The notes: generated by a model not told the origin, from the letters alone. Shown: positions 25,078-34,703, counted from the first letter of the stretch. The stretch is 64,000 bases of DNA from Clostridium homopropionicum DSM 5847 (GCF_001263795.1 NZ_LHUR01000024.1:1-64000), one strand, 5' to 3'. Program-made: numbers and translations.

Positions 25078-26088
25078 ATGAATATTTCTGATGTTACAGT
25101 AAGACTAACAGAAAAAGATATATTAAGCATAATAAGCGACTATTTAAAAATTGATGAAATAAAAATAACAGAAATAAGTATAAGTGATTTTATAAAGATT
25201 CAGGGAAACTTTATAAAAGGCATTAAGTTAAATTTTATAGCAAATTTAATGATAATTGCTATAGAAAATAACAAACTTAAATTAAAATTATTAAATTTAA
25301 AGGTGGGAATTTTACCAATAGCCATAAAACTTCTAGGATTTATTCTAAAAAAACCTTTATTAAAACTAACAAATATGGGGATAACCTTTGAGGCAGGAAA
25401 CATATTAGTAGATTTTAATCTGTTGTGCAAATACATACCTTTTGTAGAATTCTATCTTACACATATAACAATGCTAAAGGGAGGACTTGAAGTTGAATTA
25501 AGAAATTTAAGTTATACCGAAAGTAAACAAGCCCTATCACTTAATGAATTAAAAGAAAAAATTGGGGACAGTTCTCATGAATCAATACAAAAGGATGAAA
25601 AGATAGGGGACAGTTCTCAAATTATTGACATAAAAGAAAAACAAAATGAAGGTTATTATAAATTCAGAAAAGAAACTATAAATAAGATTCCAAATAAATA
25701 TCACAATATAGCAGAAATAATTATGATTTTGCCGGATATAACTATACTTTTATACAGGTTGATGAAAGATAATAGAGTTTCAATGAAAACTAAAGTTATG
25801 ATAGGCACAGTTATCACTTATTTAGCATTACCATATGACGTAATCCCTGATTTTATACCGATATTAGGGAAAAGTGATGATTTAGGAATAGGATTAATCT
25901 TGCTGGAGAGAATTATAGAAGATATACCTAAAGAAGTTATATTGGATAATTGGCAAGGAAGTTCTGAAATTATTAAAAAAGTAGGAGAAGTAGGAGAAAA
26001 TATAGAGAAGACAATAGGAAGAAAGAATGCTATAAGGATATTGTTTGGTGCAGCAATTTTTATCAAAAAGAGAAAAAAGAAAAGATAA
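25078..26088 (+). CDS. DUF1232 (YkvA-like) protein with in-frame REP-derived repeats
   Basis: A 336-residue protein. Residues 1-155 form a beta-rich N-terminal domain with no recognised family. Residues about 160-185 contain two copies of GDSS encoded by the GGGGACAGTTCTCA repeat. Residues about 235-290 are the DUF1232 core (MKTKVMIGTVITYLALPYD, VIPDFIPILGKSDDLG), which is membrane-associated in related proteins. The last 20 residues are strongly basic. The ATG at 25078 lacks a clear ribosome-binding site; AAGAGC about 10 bases upstream is the best candidate, so the start is less certain than most. It is followed 18 bases later by the RNase H gene, suggesting an operon. Function unknown. Confidence 0.78.
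   Translation: MNISDVTVRLTEKDILSIISDYLKIDEIKITEISISDFIKIQGNFIKGIKLNFIANLMIIAIENNKLKLKLLNLKVGILPIAIKLLGFILKKPLLKLTNMGITFEAGNILVDFNLLCKYIPFVEFYLTHITMLKGGLEVELRNLSYTESKQALSLNELKEKIGDSSHESIQKDEKIGDSSQIIDIKEKQNEGYYKFRKETINKIPNKYHNIAEIIMILPDITILLYRLMKDNRVSMKTKVMIGTVITYLALPYDVIPDFIPILGKSDDLGIGLILLERIIEDIPKEVILDNWQGSSEIIKKVGEVGENIEKTIGRKNAIRILFGAAIFIKKRKKKR
25564..25619 (+). repeat. Two in-frame GGGGACAGTTCTCA repeats inside a gene
   Basis: The cores at 25564-25577 and 25606-25619 are exact copies of the family B repeat, 42 bases apart and in the same frame (Gly-Asp-Ser-Ser). The flanks of both copies are also similar (GAAAAAATT and GAAAAGATA), so the unit appears duplicated. See the other copies at 30036, 32816, 39518, 40727 and 50989. 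Confidence 0.85.
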
Positions 26089-26106
26089 TATAAAGAGGAT
26101 AGGAAA

Positions 26107-26871
26107 ATGGCGAAAAAGTTTTATGCAATTAAAGAAGGGTTTGACTTTCAAAATAAGTGTAGAGTAGAAAATATGATTGTAGATACATGGGATGAATGTG
26201 TTAAATACGTAAAGGGAGCTAAAGGATCAAAATATAAAAGCTTCTCGAATATTTTACAGGCAAAGGAATATTTAAATGCAGGTGCTAGCATGGTAACAAA
26301 ACAGCAAGATGAGTATCCTAAGGATATTCCTCTTTTTTATGTAGATGGCAGCTACAATGAGTTAACTGAAAGATATTCTTATGCTTTTGTTGCAGTAAAG
26401 GAGGAAGTAATTATTGAAGTGAAAAATGGTGCTTCTGAAGATAATAGCTTTAAGGCAATTAGGCAAATAGCTGGTGAGCTTGAGGCTTCTATAAAGGCAA
26501 TAGAGTATTCCATTGAAAAGGGCTATAAGGATATAATTATTCTACATGATTATGTAGGTGTATGCTATCATGCCACTGGTGAATGGGAAAGAAAAGAGGA
26601 ATCATCAAAGAGGTATTATGATAAGTACAATAAATTAATAAAGGAAAATGGAATAAATATAAATTTTATTAAGGTAAATAGTCATACTGGAAACTTATTT
26701 AATGAAATTACAGATGAATTTGCTAAAGCTGCAATAAATGTCAATCTAAAGGGAGAAACTAAAAAATATTTAAAAAGTAATTGCATTAAAGTATTAAATA
26801 ATAATATTAAAAATGCTTTTAAAGATATAGTTGGCGAAGAATTAATAGAAAACATTGTAGTATGCCAATAG
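26107..26871 (+). CDS. Ribonuclease H with N-terminal viroplasmin-type domain
   Basis: A 254-residue protein that should degrade RNA in RNA-DNA hybrids. Residues 1-55 (KKFYAIKEGFDFQNKCRVEN, VKGAKGSKYKSFS) are the viroplasmin/RNase H1 hybrid-binding domain. Residues about 75-215 are an RNase H fold: Asp80 in YVDGSYN, Glu124 in AGELEA, an Asp in ILHDYVGV and NEITDEFAKAA provide the four acidic metal ligands. The sequence is the clostridial branch rather than the classic RnhA. The start follows AAGAGGATAGGAAA. It lies 18 bases after the DUF1232 gene. Confidence 0.9.
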   Translation: MAKKFYAIKEGFDFQNKCRVENMIVDTWDECVKYVKGAKGSKYKSFSNILQAKEYLNAGASMVTKQQDEYPKDIPLFYVDGSYNELTERYSYAFVAVKEEVIIEVKNGASEDNSFKAIRQIAGELEASIKAIEYSIEKGYKDIIILHDYVGVCYHATGEWERKEESSKRYYDKYNKLIKENGININFIKVNSHTGNLFNEITDEFAKAAINVNLKGETKKYLKSNCIKVLNNNIKNAFKDIVGEELIENIVVCQ

Positions 26872-27005
26872 TGCTAAACAAAAAAATATAAATTTTTTTA
26901 TAAATGTTGTTTAAGTTTTATTTATATGCACAACCTATTAGTGAAGATTTTACTTTTATAGTTAAGTAAAATTTAAAATTATAAGGATAAAGAGGTGTAC
27001 AAATA

Positions 27006-27179
27006 ATGCGAGGCTTTATAAAAGGAATTACAACAGGAGCAATTATAGGAGCAACAGCTGGTATGATGATGGTTCCTCAAATGAGCAGAAGAACTAGAAA
27101 AATGCTAAGAAGAAATAGTAAAATGTTCATGAATAGGGCCGGAGATGTTTTTGAAAATCTTAGAGATTATATGATGTAG
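27006..27179 (+). CDS. Small YtxH-like membrane-associated protein
   Basis: A 57-residue protein: MRGFIKGITTGAIIGATAG (glycine/alanine-rich hydrophobic helix), MMMVPQMSRRTRKML, then a basic amphipathic tail ending ENLRDYMM. This is the layout of YtxH-like proteins, which are small, sit at the membrane and have a positively charged helix. GAGGTG lies 11 bases before the ATG, and a terminator follows 20 bases after the stop, so it looks like an independent small gene. Function unknown. Confidence 0.75.
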   Translation: MRGFIKGITTGAIIGATAGMMMVPQMSRRTRKMLRRNSKMFMNRAGDVFENLRDYMM

Positions 27180-27198
27180 ATTTAACAAAGAACTGAAA

Positions 27199-27244
27199 AA
27201 AGAAAGGAAATCATTTAATAATAAATGTTTTTCTTTCTTTTTTT
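27199..27244 (+). terminator. Intrinsic terminator after the YtxH-like gene
   Basis: AAAGAAAG and CATTTA pair with TAAATG and CTTTCTTT around an ATAA loop, followed by seven T's. Confidence 0.72.
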
Positions 27245-27273
27245 GCGATAATTTTCTAAATTTAAAATTCTTT

Positions 27274-27303
27274 TTGCAGATAAAGAGTAGAATATGGTAT
27301 AAT
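27274..27303 (+). promoter_or_regulatory. Promoter of the XRE-TPR regulator pair
   Basis: TTGCAG (27274-27279), 18-base spacer, TATAAT (27298-27303) with a TGG extended -10. Confidence 0.62.
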
Positions 27304-27376
27304 ATAAAAGAAATTTAGTGAATTGTTAAATATTATTAAACCTAATAACTAGAACTTGGCAAAGGAAGAGGTTTTT

Positions 27377-28675
27377 ATGGAAATATTGTCTTTAGGAGAG
27401 AAAATAAAAAGAAGAAGAAAAGAATTAGATATGACTTTGAAAGACTTAGCAGGGGATAGAATTACTCCAGGACAAATAAGCTTAGTTGAGTCAGGAAAAT
27501 CCAATCCAAGTATGGACTTGTTAGAGTACTTAGCAGATTCTCTTAATATTTCTATAGAATATTTAATGGAGTCAGAGGAGACACAAGCAGAAAAAATATG
27601 TACATATTTTGAAAATATTGCTGAATCACATATATTGAATAATGAATTGAGTTTAGGAGAACAATATATTGAAAATGCATTATTTTATGCTGAGAAGTAT
27701 GGATTAGAATTTAGAAAAGCTAAGAATATATATTTAAGAGGTAAAATATATATTTTAAAAGGTGACTTAGGACTTGCACAGCAATTCTTTTTATCTGCTA
27801 ATGTAATTTTTATCAAAGAAAATCGTTATGAAGAGATAATAAGTACTTTTTTAAAGCTTGGAACAATAACGTTTGCAATGCATGCATATCATTCTGCTTG
27901 TAGTTATTTTCACCAAGCTGAGAAGGTGTATGAAGATAGTGAAATTGGGAATGATTTCATAATAGGTCAGATATATTATTATATTGCTTCAACTTATTAC
28001 AAATTAGAACAACTAGATAAGGCTATTAATTATTCTTACTTGGCAAATTCAAAATTTGAAAAAATTAATAACAAGAAAGAATATGCAAAATCACTTCTTT
28101 TATTATCGCAGGAATACAGCAAAAAGGGTGAAATGGATACTGCGATAAAATATTCACAAAAAACACTGAAACTTTTTAAAGAAATTGATGATTATATTTA
28201 TATTGCTGAAATAGAAAATAATTTAGGTAAACTTTTTGCAGAATTCGATAATATAGAGGAATCATTTGTCCATTTAAATAAAGCTAAGAAACTGAGAATG
28301 AAAAATAAAGATATAAATTATATAGAAACGCTTATAAATATTTGTGAAAACTATATCAAAATAAAAGATATTTACAGTGCAAAAGAAATTTTAAAAGAAA
28401 TTATGGACAATAAGGATAATGGAAATGAATTAACCTTATATAATTATTATTTGTTAAAATATAGAATTGATATGATAGAAGAAAATAGGCAAGAAGCGGA
28501 AAATACGCTAATGATAGCTTTAGATTATGCAAAAGCTGCAGAACTAAAAAATGAAATTGCTGAAGTTTCTATTTTAATTGGTAAGTTTTATATCGATAAT
28601 GGTAAAGATGTGGAAGCAGCTAAGTTTTTAAGTGAAGGTGTTGAGACATTTAAAAAACTAGGTATCTTGAAATAG
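27377..28675 (+). CDS. XRE-family regulator with TPR domain (tandem copy 1)
   Basis: A 432-residue cytoplasmic DNA-binding protein. Residues about 5-62 are an XRE helix-turn-helix (GEKIKRRRKELDMTLKDLAG, ITPGQISLVESGKSNPSMD). From about residue 75 to the end there are eight to nine TPR-like helical pairs (ALFYAEKYG, YYYIASTYYKLEQLDKAINY, KSLLLLSQEYSKKGEMDTAI). This architecture is shared with peptide-binding RRNPP regulators, but no adjacent propeptide gene is evident. The ATG at 27377 follows GGAAGAGG. It is followed 24 bases later by a paralogue in the same orientation, forming a regulator pair. Confidence 0.88.
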   Translation: MEILSLGEKIKRRRKELDMTLKDLAGDRITPGQISLVESGKSNPSMDLLEYLADSLNISIEYLMESEETQAEKICTYFENIAESHILNNELSLGEQYIENALFYAEKYGLEFRKAKNIYLRGKIYILKGDLGLAQQFFLSANVIFIKENRYEEIISTFLKLGTITFAMHAYHSACSYFHQAEKVYEDSEIGNDFIIGQIYYYIASTYYKLEQLDKAINYSYLANSKFEKINNKKEYAKSLLLLSQEYSKKGEMDTAIKYSQKTLKLFKEIDDYIYIAEIENNLGKLFAEFDNIEESFVHLNKAKKLRMKNKDINYIETLINICENYIKIKDIYSAKEILKEIMDNKDNGNELTLYNYYLLKYRIDMIEENRQEAENTLMIALDYAKAAELKNEIAEVSILIGKFYIDNGKDVEAAKFLSEGVETFKKLGILK

Positions 28676-28699
28676 TGGGGTATTGGATAGGTGATTTAT

Positions 28700-29962
28700 A
28701 TGGAAGTTCTATCTATTGGAGAAAAGATCAAAAGAACAAGAATATACAAGGGACTGACGCTTAAAGATGTTTGTGGAAGTGAAATTTCTGTTTCTAAACT
28801 GAGTTGTATAGAAAACGGTAAAATTGCTCCAGAAGATTGGGTTCTAAAATATTTATCTTCAAAATTAGATATTAATTTAGAATATCTTGAAAAGTCTGTT
28901 GAAGATCAAATAAAAACAAACCTCGAGAAGCTATTAAGCAACCCTGATGTAGAAGATTATGAAGAAAAGTTAGAATATAATTTAGAAATGGCTGAGAGAT
29001 ATGAGTATTATGAATTATCCTTCTACATAATGCATTTAATTTTTGATTATTTATTAAAAGTAAATGATGTAAAACGCATTCAAGAGATGCTGGGTAAATA
29101 CTATGATCTATGCAATAATTCTAGTGATAAAAGTAAACGACTAATTTATTATATGGATGTTGCTAGATTTTTTTATCAAAATGAAGAATATTTTCAATCA
29201 GCTAATTATTTTAATAATGTAATAAAAAGCATTAAAGACTCAGAAGAAAAAAATTATATAATGCTTGGTGAAAGTATTTTTGGAGAAGCCTTATGTAACC
29301 TAATGCTAAAAAATTATCAAAAGGCTTACGAAATAGCTATTAATTTAAATGAAATTTTTCCTTATATAGAAGATAAGTTGAAAAAAGCAAAGATGTATCA
29401 TATGATGGCATTATTATCGCTAAGAATGGACAATGGAAAATTTGAGTTTTATGAGAAAAAGTCCAACGAAATGTATGATGATAATAACAATGAATATAAA
29501 GCTGAAGCTATTTTTAATTATGCTACTAATATGTTTGAGATGAATGCTAATAGTAAGGCTATTGAATATATAAAAAATGCAATAGATATATTTCCAAAAG
29601 AAGATGAAGAAAAATTCGTTAATTTTATGCTGTTAATAATTGAGGAACTTGTGAATAATGAGACTGTAGATTTAGCTAGAGAACTTATAGAGGATGTATT
29701 AAATATCTCTATAAAATTAAATAATTTAAAGTTTATTGAAAAGTCCTATTATTTAAAATCAAAGATTTTAAAAAAGCAAAACGATTTACTATCATCGGAA
29801 ATGTACATGAATTTATCTCTTGATGCTTTAGCTAAATTTGGTTCAAAGAGACAAATATATGAAAGATATATGGAAATGGGTAATATGTATTATGATATAG
29901 GCTCCATAAAGGAATCATTAAAATATTTTACGCTAGCAATAAATATTCAAAAAAAGTTATAA
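28700..29962 (+). CDS. XRE-family regulator with TPR domain (tandem copy 2)
   Basis: A 420-residue paralogue of the preceding protein, starting MEVLSIGEKIKRTRIYKG against MEILSLGEKIKRRRKELD. The XRE domain (SVSKLSCIENGKIAPEDW) is retained but diverged in the recognition helix. TPR-like repeats fill the remainder (YQKAYEIAINLNEIFPYI, YMEMGNMYYDIGSIKESLKYF). The ATG at 28700 follows GGTGAT. The pair probably arose by tandem duplication and may form heteromers or recognise different operators. Regulated targets are unknown; clpB downstream has its own promoter-like sequence. Confidence 0.87.
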   Translation: MEVLSIGEKIKRTRIYKGLTLKDVCGSEISVSKLSCIENGKIAPEDWVLKYLSSKLDINLEYLEKSVEDQIKTNLEKLLSNPDVEDYEEKLEYNLEMAERYEYYELSFYIMHLIFDYLLKVNDVKRIQEMLGKYYDLCNNSSDKSKRLIYYMDVARFFYQNEEYFQSANYFNNVIKSIKDSEEKNYIMLGESIFGEALCNLMLKNYQKAYEIAINLNEIFPYIEDKLKKAKMYHMMALLSLRMDNGKFEFYEKKSNEMYDDNNNEYKAEAIFNYATNMFEMNANSKAIEYIKNAIDIFPKEDEEKFVNFMLLIIEELVNNETVDLARELIEDVLNISIKLNNLKFIEKSYYLKSKILKKQNDLLSSEMYMNLSLDALAKFGSKRQIYERYMEMGNMYYDIGSIKESLKYFTLAINIQKKL

Positions 29963-29994
29963 AATGTTATGATATTTATATTAAAAAAGTAAAA

Positions 29995-30024
29995 AACAAA
30001 AGCCTTTTGTGCTTTTGTTTTTTT
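29995..30024 (+). terminator. Intrinsic terminator after the XRE-TPR pair
   Basis: AACAAAAGC (29995-30003) pairs with GCTTTTGTT (30011-30019), followed by a run of T's. Confidence 0.85.
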
Positions 30025-30035
30025 ATTAATTTTTA

Positions 30036-30048
30036 GGGACAGTTCTCA
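30036..30048 (+). repeat. Family B repeat core
   Basis: GGGACAGTTCTCA, in the clpB upstream region just after the terminator. A single arm with no inverted partner. Confidence 0.75.
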
Positions 30049-30210
30049 ATTATTCACTACATTTATAAACTAATTTTTAATTTTTACAAATTAGAATGTA
30101 AGATTGTTTATTAAAATGTAAAATAGAGTTATAATATGGTAAACAATAAAATTTCTCAATAATCAAATAATATTATTACGACTAAATAATAATTTTAGAG
30201 AGGTGAGAGT

Positions 30211-32808
30211 ATGGATTATGAGAGATTAACCACAAAAGTTCAACAAGCACTAAATGAATCACAACTTGTAGCTGTAAAGTACAATCATCAACAAATTGAC
30301 GTAATACACCTATTTATGGCTTTACTTTCTCAAGATGATGGCTTGATACCAAATGTTTTTTCAAGAATGGGAGCTAATGTTAAGGTATTAAAGCAATTAA
30401 CTCATGAAGAACTTGATAAAATGCCAAAGGTATTAGGTGAAGGAGCTAAAAACTCTAGTGTTTATCTAGTTAGAAGAGTTGAAGAAGTATTTATTAAAGC
30501 AGAAGAGTATGCTAAAAACTTTAAGGATTCCTTTATAAGTGTCGAGCACGTAATGTTAGCCATAATGGATATAGATGAAAAAGGAGTAGTAGGAAATCTA
30601 CTTAAAAAAGTTAATATATATAAAAGTGAATTTTTGAAGATGCTATCAGAAGTTAGAGGAAATCAAAAAGTAGATACCCAAGATCCAGAAGGAACTTATG
30701 ATGCTTTGAAAAAGTATGGAAGAAATCTAGTGGAAGAGGCAAAAAAACATAAGCTTGATCCTGTTATTGGAAGGGATGAAGAAATAAGAAGAGTAGTTAG
30801 AATTTTATCTAGAAGGACAAAGAATAACCCTGTTCTAATTGGCGAACCTGGAGTTGGTAAAACAGCAATAGTTGAAGGACTTGCTGAGAGGATAATAAGA
30901 GGAGATGTTCCAGAAGGTCTTAAAAATAAAATAATTTTTTCACTGGACATGGGCTCACTTATTGCAGGAGCAAAATATAGAGGAGAATTTGAAGAAAGAT
31001 TAAAGGCTGTATTAAAGGAAGTTCAGAGCAGTGAAGGTGAAATAATATTATTCATTGATGAAATACACACAATAGTTGGAGCAGGTAAAACTGAAGGTGC
31101 AATGGATGCTGGAAATTTAATTAAGCCAATGCTGGCTAGAGGTGAATTGCATTGCATAGGAGCTACAACCTTTGATGAATATAGAAAATATATAGAAAAG
31201 GATAAGGCTTTAGAGAGAAGATTCCAGCCAGTAATCGTAAATGAGCCTACTGTTGAAGATAGTATTTCAATTCTAAGAGGATTAAAGGAAAGATTTGAAA
31301 TTCATCATGGAGTTAGAATACATGATTCCGCAATTGTAGCTGCAGCTAAGCTATCTCAAAGATATATAACAGATAGATTTTTGCCAGACAAAGCAATTGA
31401 CTTAATAGATGAGGCAGGATCTATGATAAGAACTGAAATAGATAGTCTTCCTACAGAACTTGATGAAGTGAAGAGAAGAGTTTTCCAATTAGAAATTGAG
31501 AAAGAAGCTCTTTCTAAAGAAAAAGATAAAGCCTCAAGTGAAAGATTGAAAAATTTGGAAAAGGAACTTAGTGATTTAAAAGAAAAAGACAAGGAAATGA
31601 CATCAAAATATGAAAAAGAAAAACAAAGTATTATTGAAGTTAGAAATTTAAAGGAACAGTTAGATAATGCTAGAGGTAAACTTGAAAAAGCAGAAAGAGA
31701 ATATGATTTAAATAAGGTTGCTGAATTAAGATATGGAATAATTCCAGACTTAGATAAACGTATAAAGGAAAAGGAAGAAATCCTCAAGGAAAATGGAGAA
31801 AATGCATTTCTTAAAGAAGAAGTTACTGAGTATGAAATATCTGAAATTATTTCAAAGTGGACTGGAATACCTGTTTCAAGACTTGTGGAAGGTGAAAGAG
31901 AAAAGTTATTAAGACTTGAAGAGGAACTTCATACTAGAGTTATTGGACAGGATGAAGCAGTTACATCAACTGCAAATGCTGTATTAAGGGCTAGAGCAGG
32001 TTTGAAAGACGCTAATAGGCCAATTGGATCATTTATCTTCTTAGGGCCTACAGGAGTTGGAAAAACAGAGCTTGCAAAAACCTTAGCTAGGAATTTATTT
32101 GATAGTGAGAATAATATTATTAGAATTGATATGTCAGAGTATATGGAGAAATTCTCTGTATCTAGATTGATAGGAGCTCCTCCGGGATATGTAGGTTATG
32201 AAGAGGGAGGACAACTAACTGAAGCTGTAAGAAGAAAACCTTATAGCGTTGTATTGTTTGATGAAATAGAAAAAGCACATGATGACGTATTTAATATATT
32301 CCTTCAAATACTTGATGATGGAAGACTGACAGATAATAAAGGTAAGATTATAGATTTTAAAAATTGTATAATTATCATGACTTCTAACATTGGAAGTGAT
32401 TATCTTCTAGCAAATACTAATGCTGAAGGAATAGATGAAAATATCAGAGAAAAAATCATAAATCAAATGAAATTAAGGTTTAAACCAGAATTTTTAAACA
32501 GGGTAGATGATATAATAATGTTTAAACCTCTTACAGGAAAAGAAATTGAAAAAATAATTGATATTTTTATGGAAGACATTAAAAATAGACTAAAAGAAAA
32601 AAACATCACAATTGAAATTTCAAAAGAAGCAAAAGAGCTAATGGCAAGAGAAGGGTATGATCCTGTTTATGGAGCTAGACCTTTAAAGAGATATATATCT
32701 AAAGCATTAGAAACTAACATTGCAAAAATGATTATAAAAGGTGAAGCTTTTGATGGATGCAATATAATTGTTACAGTTGAAAATGGTAATTTAACTTTAA
32801 AGGTATAA
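30211..32808 (+). CDS. clpB: ATP-dependent chaperone ClpB
   Basis: An 865-residue Hsp100 disaggregase. Order: N-terminal Clp_N domain (1-145, [23 protein letters not shown]); AAA-1 (GEPGVGKT Walker A); a long coiled-coil middle domain (about 405-530), which distinguishes ClpB from ClpA/C; AAA-2 ([28 protein letters not shown]); and the C-terminal ClpB D2-small domain. It rescues aggregated proteins with DnaK. The start follows GAGAGGTGAGAGT. Neither a CIRCE (TTAGCACTC inverted repeat) nor CtsR heptamer repeats are seen upstream; a TATAAT lies at 30130-30135. The family B palindrome downstream probably terminates the transcript. Confidence 0.97.
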   Translation: MDYERLTTKVQQALNESQLVAVKYNHQQIDVIHLFMALLSQDDGLIPNVFSRMGANVKVLKQLTHEELDKMPKVLGEGAKNSSVYLVRRVEEVFIKAEEYAKNFKDSFISVEHVMLAIMDIDEKGVVGNLLKKVNIYKSEFLKMLSEVRGNQKVDTQDPEGTYDALKKYGRNLVEEAKKHKLDPVIGRDEEIRRVVRILSRRTKNNPVLIGEPGVGKTAIVEGLAERIIRGDVPEGLKNKIIFSLDMGSLIAGAKYRGEFEERLKAVLKEVQSSEGEIILFIDEIHTIVGAGKTEGAMDAGNLIKPMLARGELHCIGATTFDEYRKYIEKDKALERRFQPVIVNEPTVEDSISILRGLKERFEIHHGVRIHDSAIVAAAKLSQRYITDRFLPDKAIDLIDEAGSMIRTEIDSLPTELDEVKRRVFQLEIEKEALSKEKDKASSERLKNLEKELSDLKEKDKEMTSKYEKEKQSIIEVRNLKEQLDNARGKLEKAEREYDLNKVAELRYGIIPDLDKRIKEKEEILKENGENAFLKEEVTEYEISEIISKWTGIPVSRLVEGEREKLLRLEEELHTRVIGQDEAVTSTANAVLRARAGLKDANRPIGSFIFLGPTGVGKTELAKTLARNLFDSENNIIRIDMSEYMEKFSVSRLIGAPPGYVGYEEGGQLTEAVRRKPYSVVLFDEIEKAHDDVFNIFLQILDDGRLTDNKGKIIDFKNCIIIMTSNIGSDYLLANTNAEGIDENIREKIINQMKLRFKPEFLNRVDDIIMFKPLTGKEIEKIIDIFMEDIKNRLKEKNITIEISKEAKELMAREGYDPVYGARPLKRYISKALETNIAKMIIKGEAFDGCNIIVTVENGNLTLKV

Positions 32809-32815
32809 AAAATGA

Positions 32816-32869
32816 GGGACAGTTCTCAATTTTTAATAAAAATAAAAATTGAGAACTGTCCCCTTTTTT
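32816..32869 (+). repeat. Inverted pair of family B repeats acting as clpB terminator
   Basis: GGGACAGTTCTCAATTTTTA (from 32816) and its inverse, ending TTGAGAACTGTCCCC at 32863, form a stem of about 20 bp, followed by CTTTTTTG. This is the only place in the window where both arms occur as one hairpin. Confidence 0.85.
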
Positions 32870-33028
32870 GCCTGTGATTCATTAAATTACATTGGTTTAT
32901 TTTAAGCTTAAAGTACATTCTAATAGTAAAAGTAATATTACAAGTAAAAGGATTTAAGAATAAGATTAAAACCAATAAAGGGGATTTTGATAAAGATCAA
33001 TTTAAAAGTGCATAAAGAAGGTGGGATA

Positions 33029-33919
33029 ATGAGTATAAGAAATAGAAAGTTGATATATATATTTGCAATTATTTTTTTATTTAATATAAATGTGTTTTTG
33101 ATATATAAATCTGTGAATAGTATTTATAGAAAACAATCAAAAATTCCATTGAATTTTCAAAAAGAATTAAATATATCATCTAATGATAATACTAAAATAG
33201 CCAGCATTGATAATATTAATAATAATAATATTAAGAAAACACAAAAGAAAACAGTATATCTTACCTTTGATGATGGACCATCTATAAATAATACAAAGAA
33301 AATAATTAAAATATTAAACGAGAACAATATTAAGGCGACATTTTTTGTAACAGGAAACTCTGTTGTAAGATATCCAGAAATAATTACAGAATTACATAAA
33401 AACAAAATGGCCATAGCACCGCATAGTTATTCACATGATTATAAATTAATATATAGTAATTCAAAAAGTTATATAGATGATTTAGAGAAATGCATCCAGG
33501 CAATAGAAAAAGTTACAAAAGAAAAACCAATTCCTTTTACTAGAATTCCAGGGGGTATTAAGAATAAGCGAATTAGCCCTCAAATTCTAAATGAAATCAA
33601 AGAAGGATTGAAAAATAGGAATATTTACTACGTTGAGTGGAATATTTGTTCTGATGATTCTATTAGAGAGAAGATGTCTAGCATAGATATTAGAAATAAC
33701 GTCATAAGTCAAAGTAAACGATTAGGGAAGAATAAAGTATTGATTGTATTGATGCATGATTCCTATTATAAGCAAACAACTGTTGATGCATTACCAAGTA
33801 TAATTAAGTTTTATAAAAATTCAGGTTGGGAATTTAGAGCTTTAAATAACATCTCTAGTGAGGATTTAAAAGAAATTATTAGACTAAATCTAGTAAATAC
33901 TGAATACAGGGAAAAGTAA
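33029..33919 (+). CDS. Membrane-anchored polysaccharide deacetylase (NodB domain)
   Basis: A 296-residue protein with one N-terminal membrane anchor (residues about 8-28). The extracytoplasmic NodB homology domain spans about 78-280: TFDDGPS (motif 1, catalytic base Asp and metal Asp), HSYSHDY (motif 2, two metal histidines), RIPGG (motif 3) and VLMHDSYYK (motif 5). All catalytic positions are retained, so it probably deacetylates peptidoglycan or another GlcNAc polymer. The ATG at 33029 follows GAAGGTGG; an in-frame TTG at 32987 after GGGGAT is a less likely alternative. It stands alone between the clpB and gatD/murT terminators. Confidence 0.9.
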   Translation: MSIRNRKLIYIFAIIFLFNINVFLIYKSVNSIYRKQSKIPLNFQKELNISSNDNTKIASIDNINNNNIKKTQKKTVYLTFDDGPSINNTKKIIKILNENNIKATFFVTGNSVVRYPEIITELHKNKMAIAPHSYSHDYKLIYSNSKSYIDDLEKCIQAIEKVTKEKPIPFTRIPGGIKNKRISPQILNEIKEGLKNRNIYYVEWNICSDDSIREKMSSIDIRNNVISQSKRLGKNKVLIVLMHDSYYKQTTVDALPSIIKFYKNSGWEFRALNNISSEDLKEIIRLNLVNTEYREK

Positions 33920-33967
33920 AAAAGTCAGTAAAAATTTTTTTATTAATTAAATTTTACTGACTTTTTT
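33918..33967. terminator. Bidirectional terminator
   Basis: AAAAAAGTCAGTAAAA pairs with TTTTACTGACTTTTTT. It serves the convergent deacetylase and gatD genes. Confidence 0.85.
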
Positions 33968-33977
33968 ATTGTCTAGT

Positions 33978-34703
33978 TTATTGAACGCCTTCTCTGTTTA
34001 TAATAAACTTTTTTGCTTTTAGTTCATAAGTATCATCAAGTGGTGGAAGTAGGAACTTTCCATATTTGTTCTCTAAAGCTAACTTTATAAGTCTATCTGC
34101 TAACTCAGGGTTTTTAGATAATAAGGATCCGTGGAAATAAGAACAGAAGGTATTCTTATAAATGCATCCTTCGTAACCGTCCTCTCCATTATTTCCGTAA
34201 CCTGCAAGAACCTTTCCTAGAGGTTTTAAAGAACCAATATAGGTTTTACCAGAATGATTTTCGAAGCCAACATATGTTTCATTAAATTCTTTATTATATA
34301 TTACAGTATTTCCAATAAAGCGCTTTCCGCTGCTTTTGGTATATATGTCTAATGCATTTAAACCTTCAATTTCTTTTCCATCAGAGGTAACGTAATATTT
34401 TCCTAAAAGCTGATATCCTCCGCAAATAGATAAGAATACTTTATTTTTTTCAATATAATTAATTATATTACTCTTTTTTGTACTTTTTAGATCTTTAGAT
34501 ACTAAACTTTGTTCAGAATCTTGGCCACCACCGAAAAAAACTATATCATACTTGTCGGGTTTAAATTCATCATTTAAAGATACATGAGAAATATTAGTTT
34601 TAATGCCTCGACTTTCACATCTGTATTTTAGAATTAATATGTTTCCAACATCACCATAGACATTTAATAGATCAGGATACATATGACATATATTTAATTC
34701 CAA
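33978..34703 (-). CDS. gatD: Lipid II isoglutaminyl synthase, glutaminase subunit GatD
   Basis: A 241-residue class I glutamine amidotransferase of the CobB/CobQ type. FGGGQDSEQ, the nucleophile Cys94 in SICGGYQLLG and His191 in SYFHGSL fit the GatD pattern. GatD supplies ammonia to MurT for amidation of the D-Glu residue of lipid II, which makes peptidoglycan cross-linking efficient. The TTG at 34703 is the start, with GAGGTGAT upstream. It follows murT by 72 bases on the same strand, the conserved murT-gatD order. Confidence 0.93.
   Translation of the reverse strand: MELNICHMYPDLLNVYGDVGNILILKYRCESRGIKTNISHVSLNDEFKPDKYDIVFFGGGQDSEQSLVSKDLKSTKKSNIINYIEKNKVFLSICGGYQLLGKYYVTSDGKEIEGLNALDIYTKSSGKRFIGNTVIYNKEFNETYVGFENHSGKTYIGSLKPLGKVLAGYGNNGEDGYEGCIYKNTFCSYFHGSLLSKNPELADRLIKLALENKYGKFLLPPLDDTYELKAKKFIINREGVQ

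Noticed and set aside
31356-31787. Minus-strand frame of 143 codons inside clpB
   Set aside because: It is antisense to the coiled-coil region; Ser/Leu/Phe-rich composition is typical of a shadow of Glu/Lys-rich codons.
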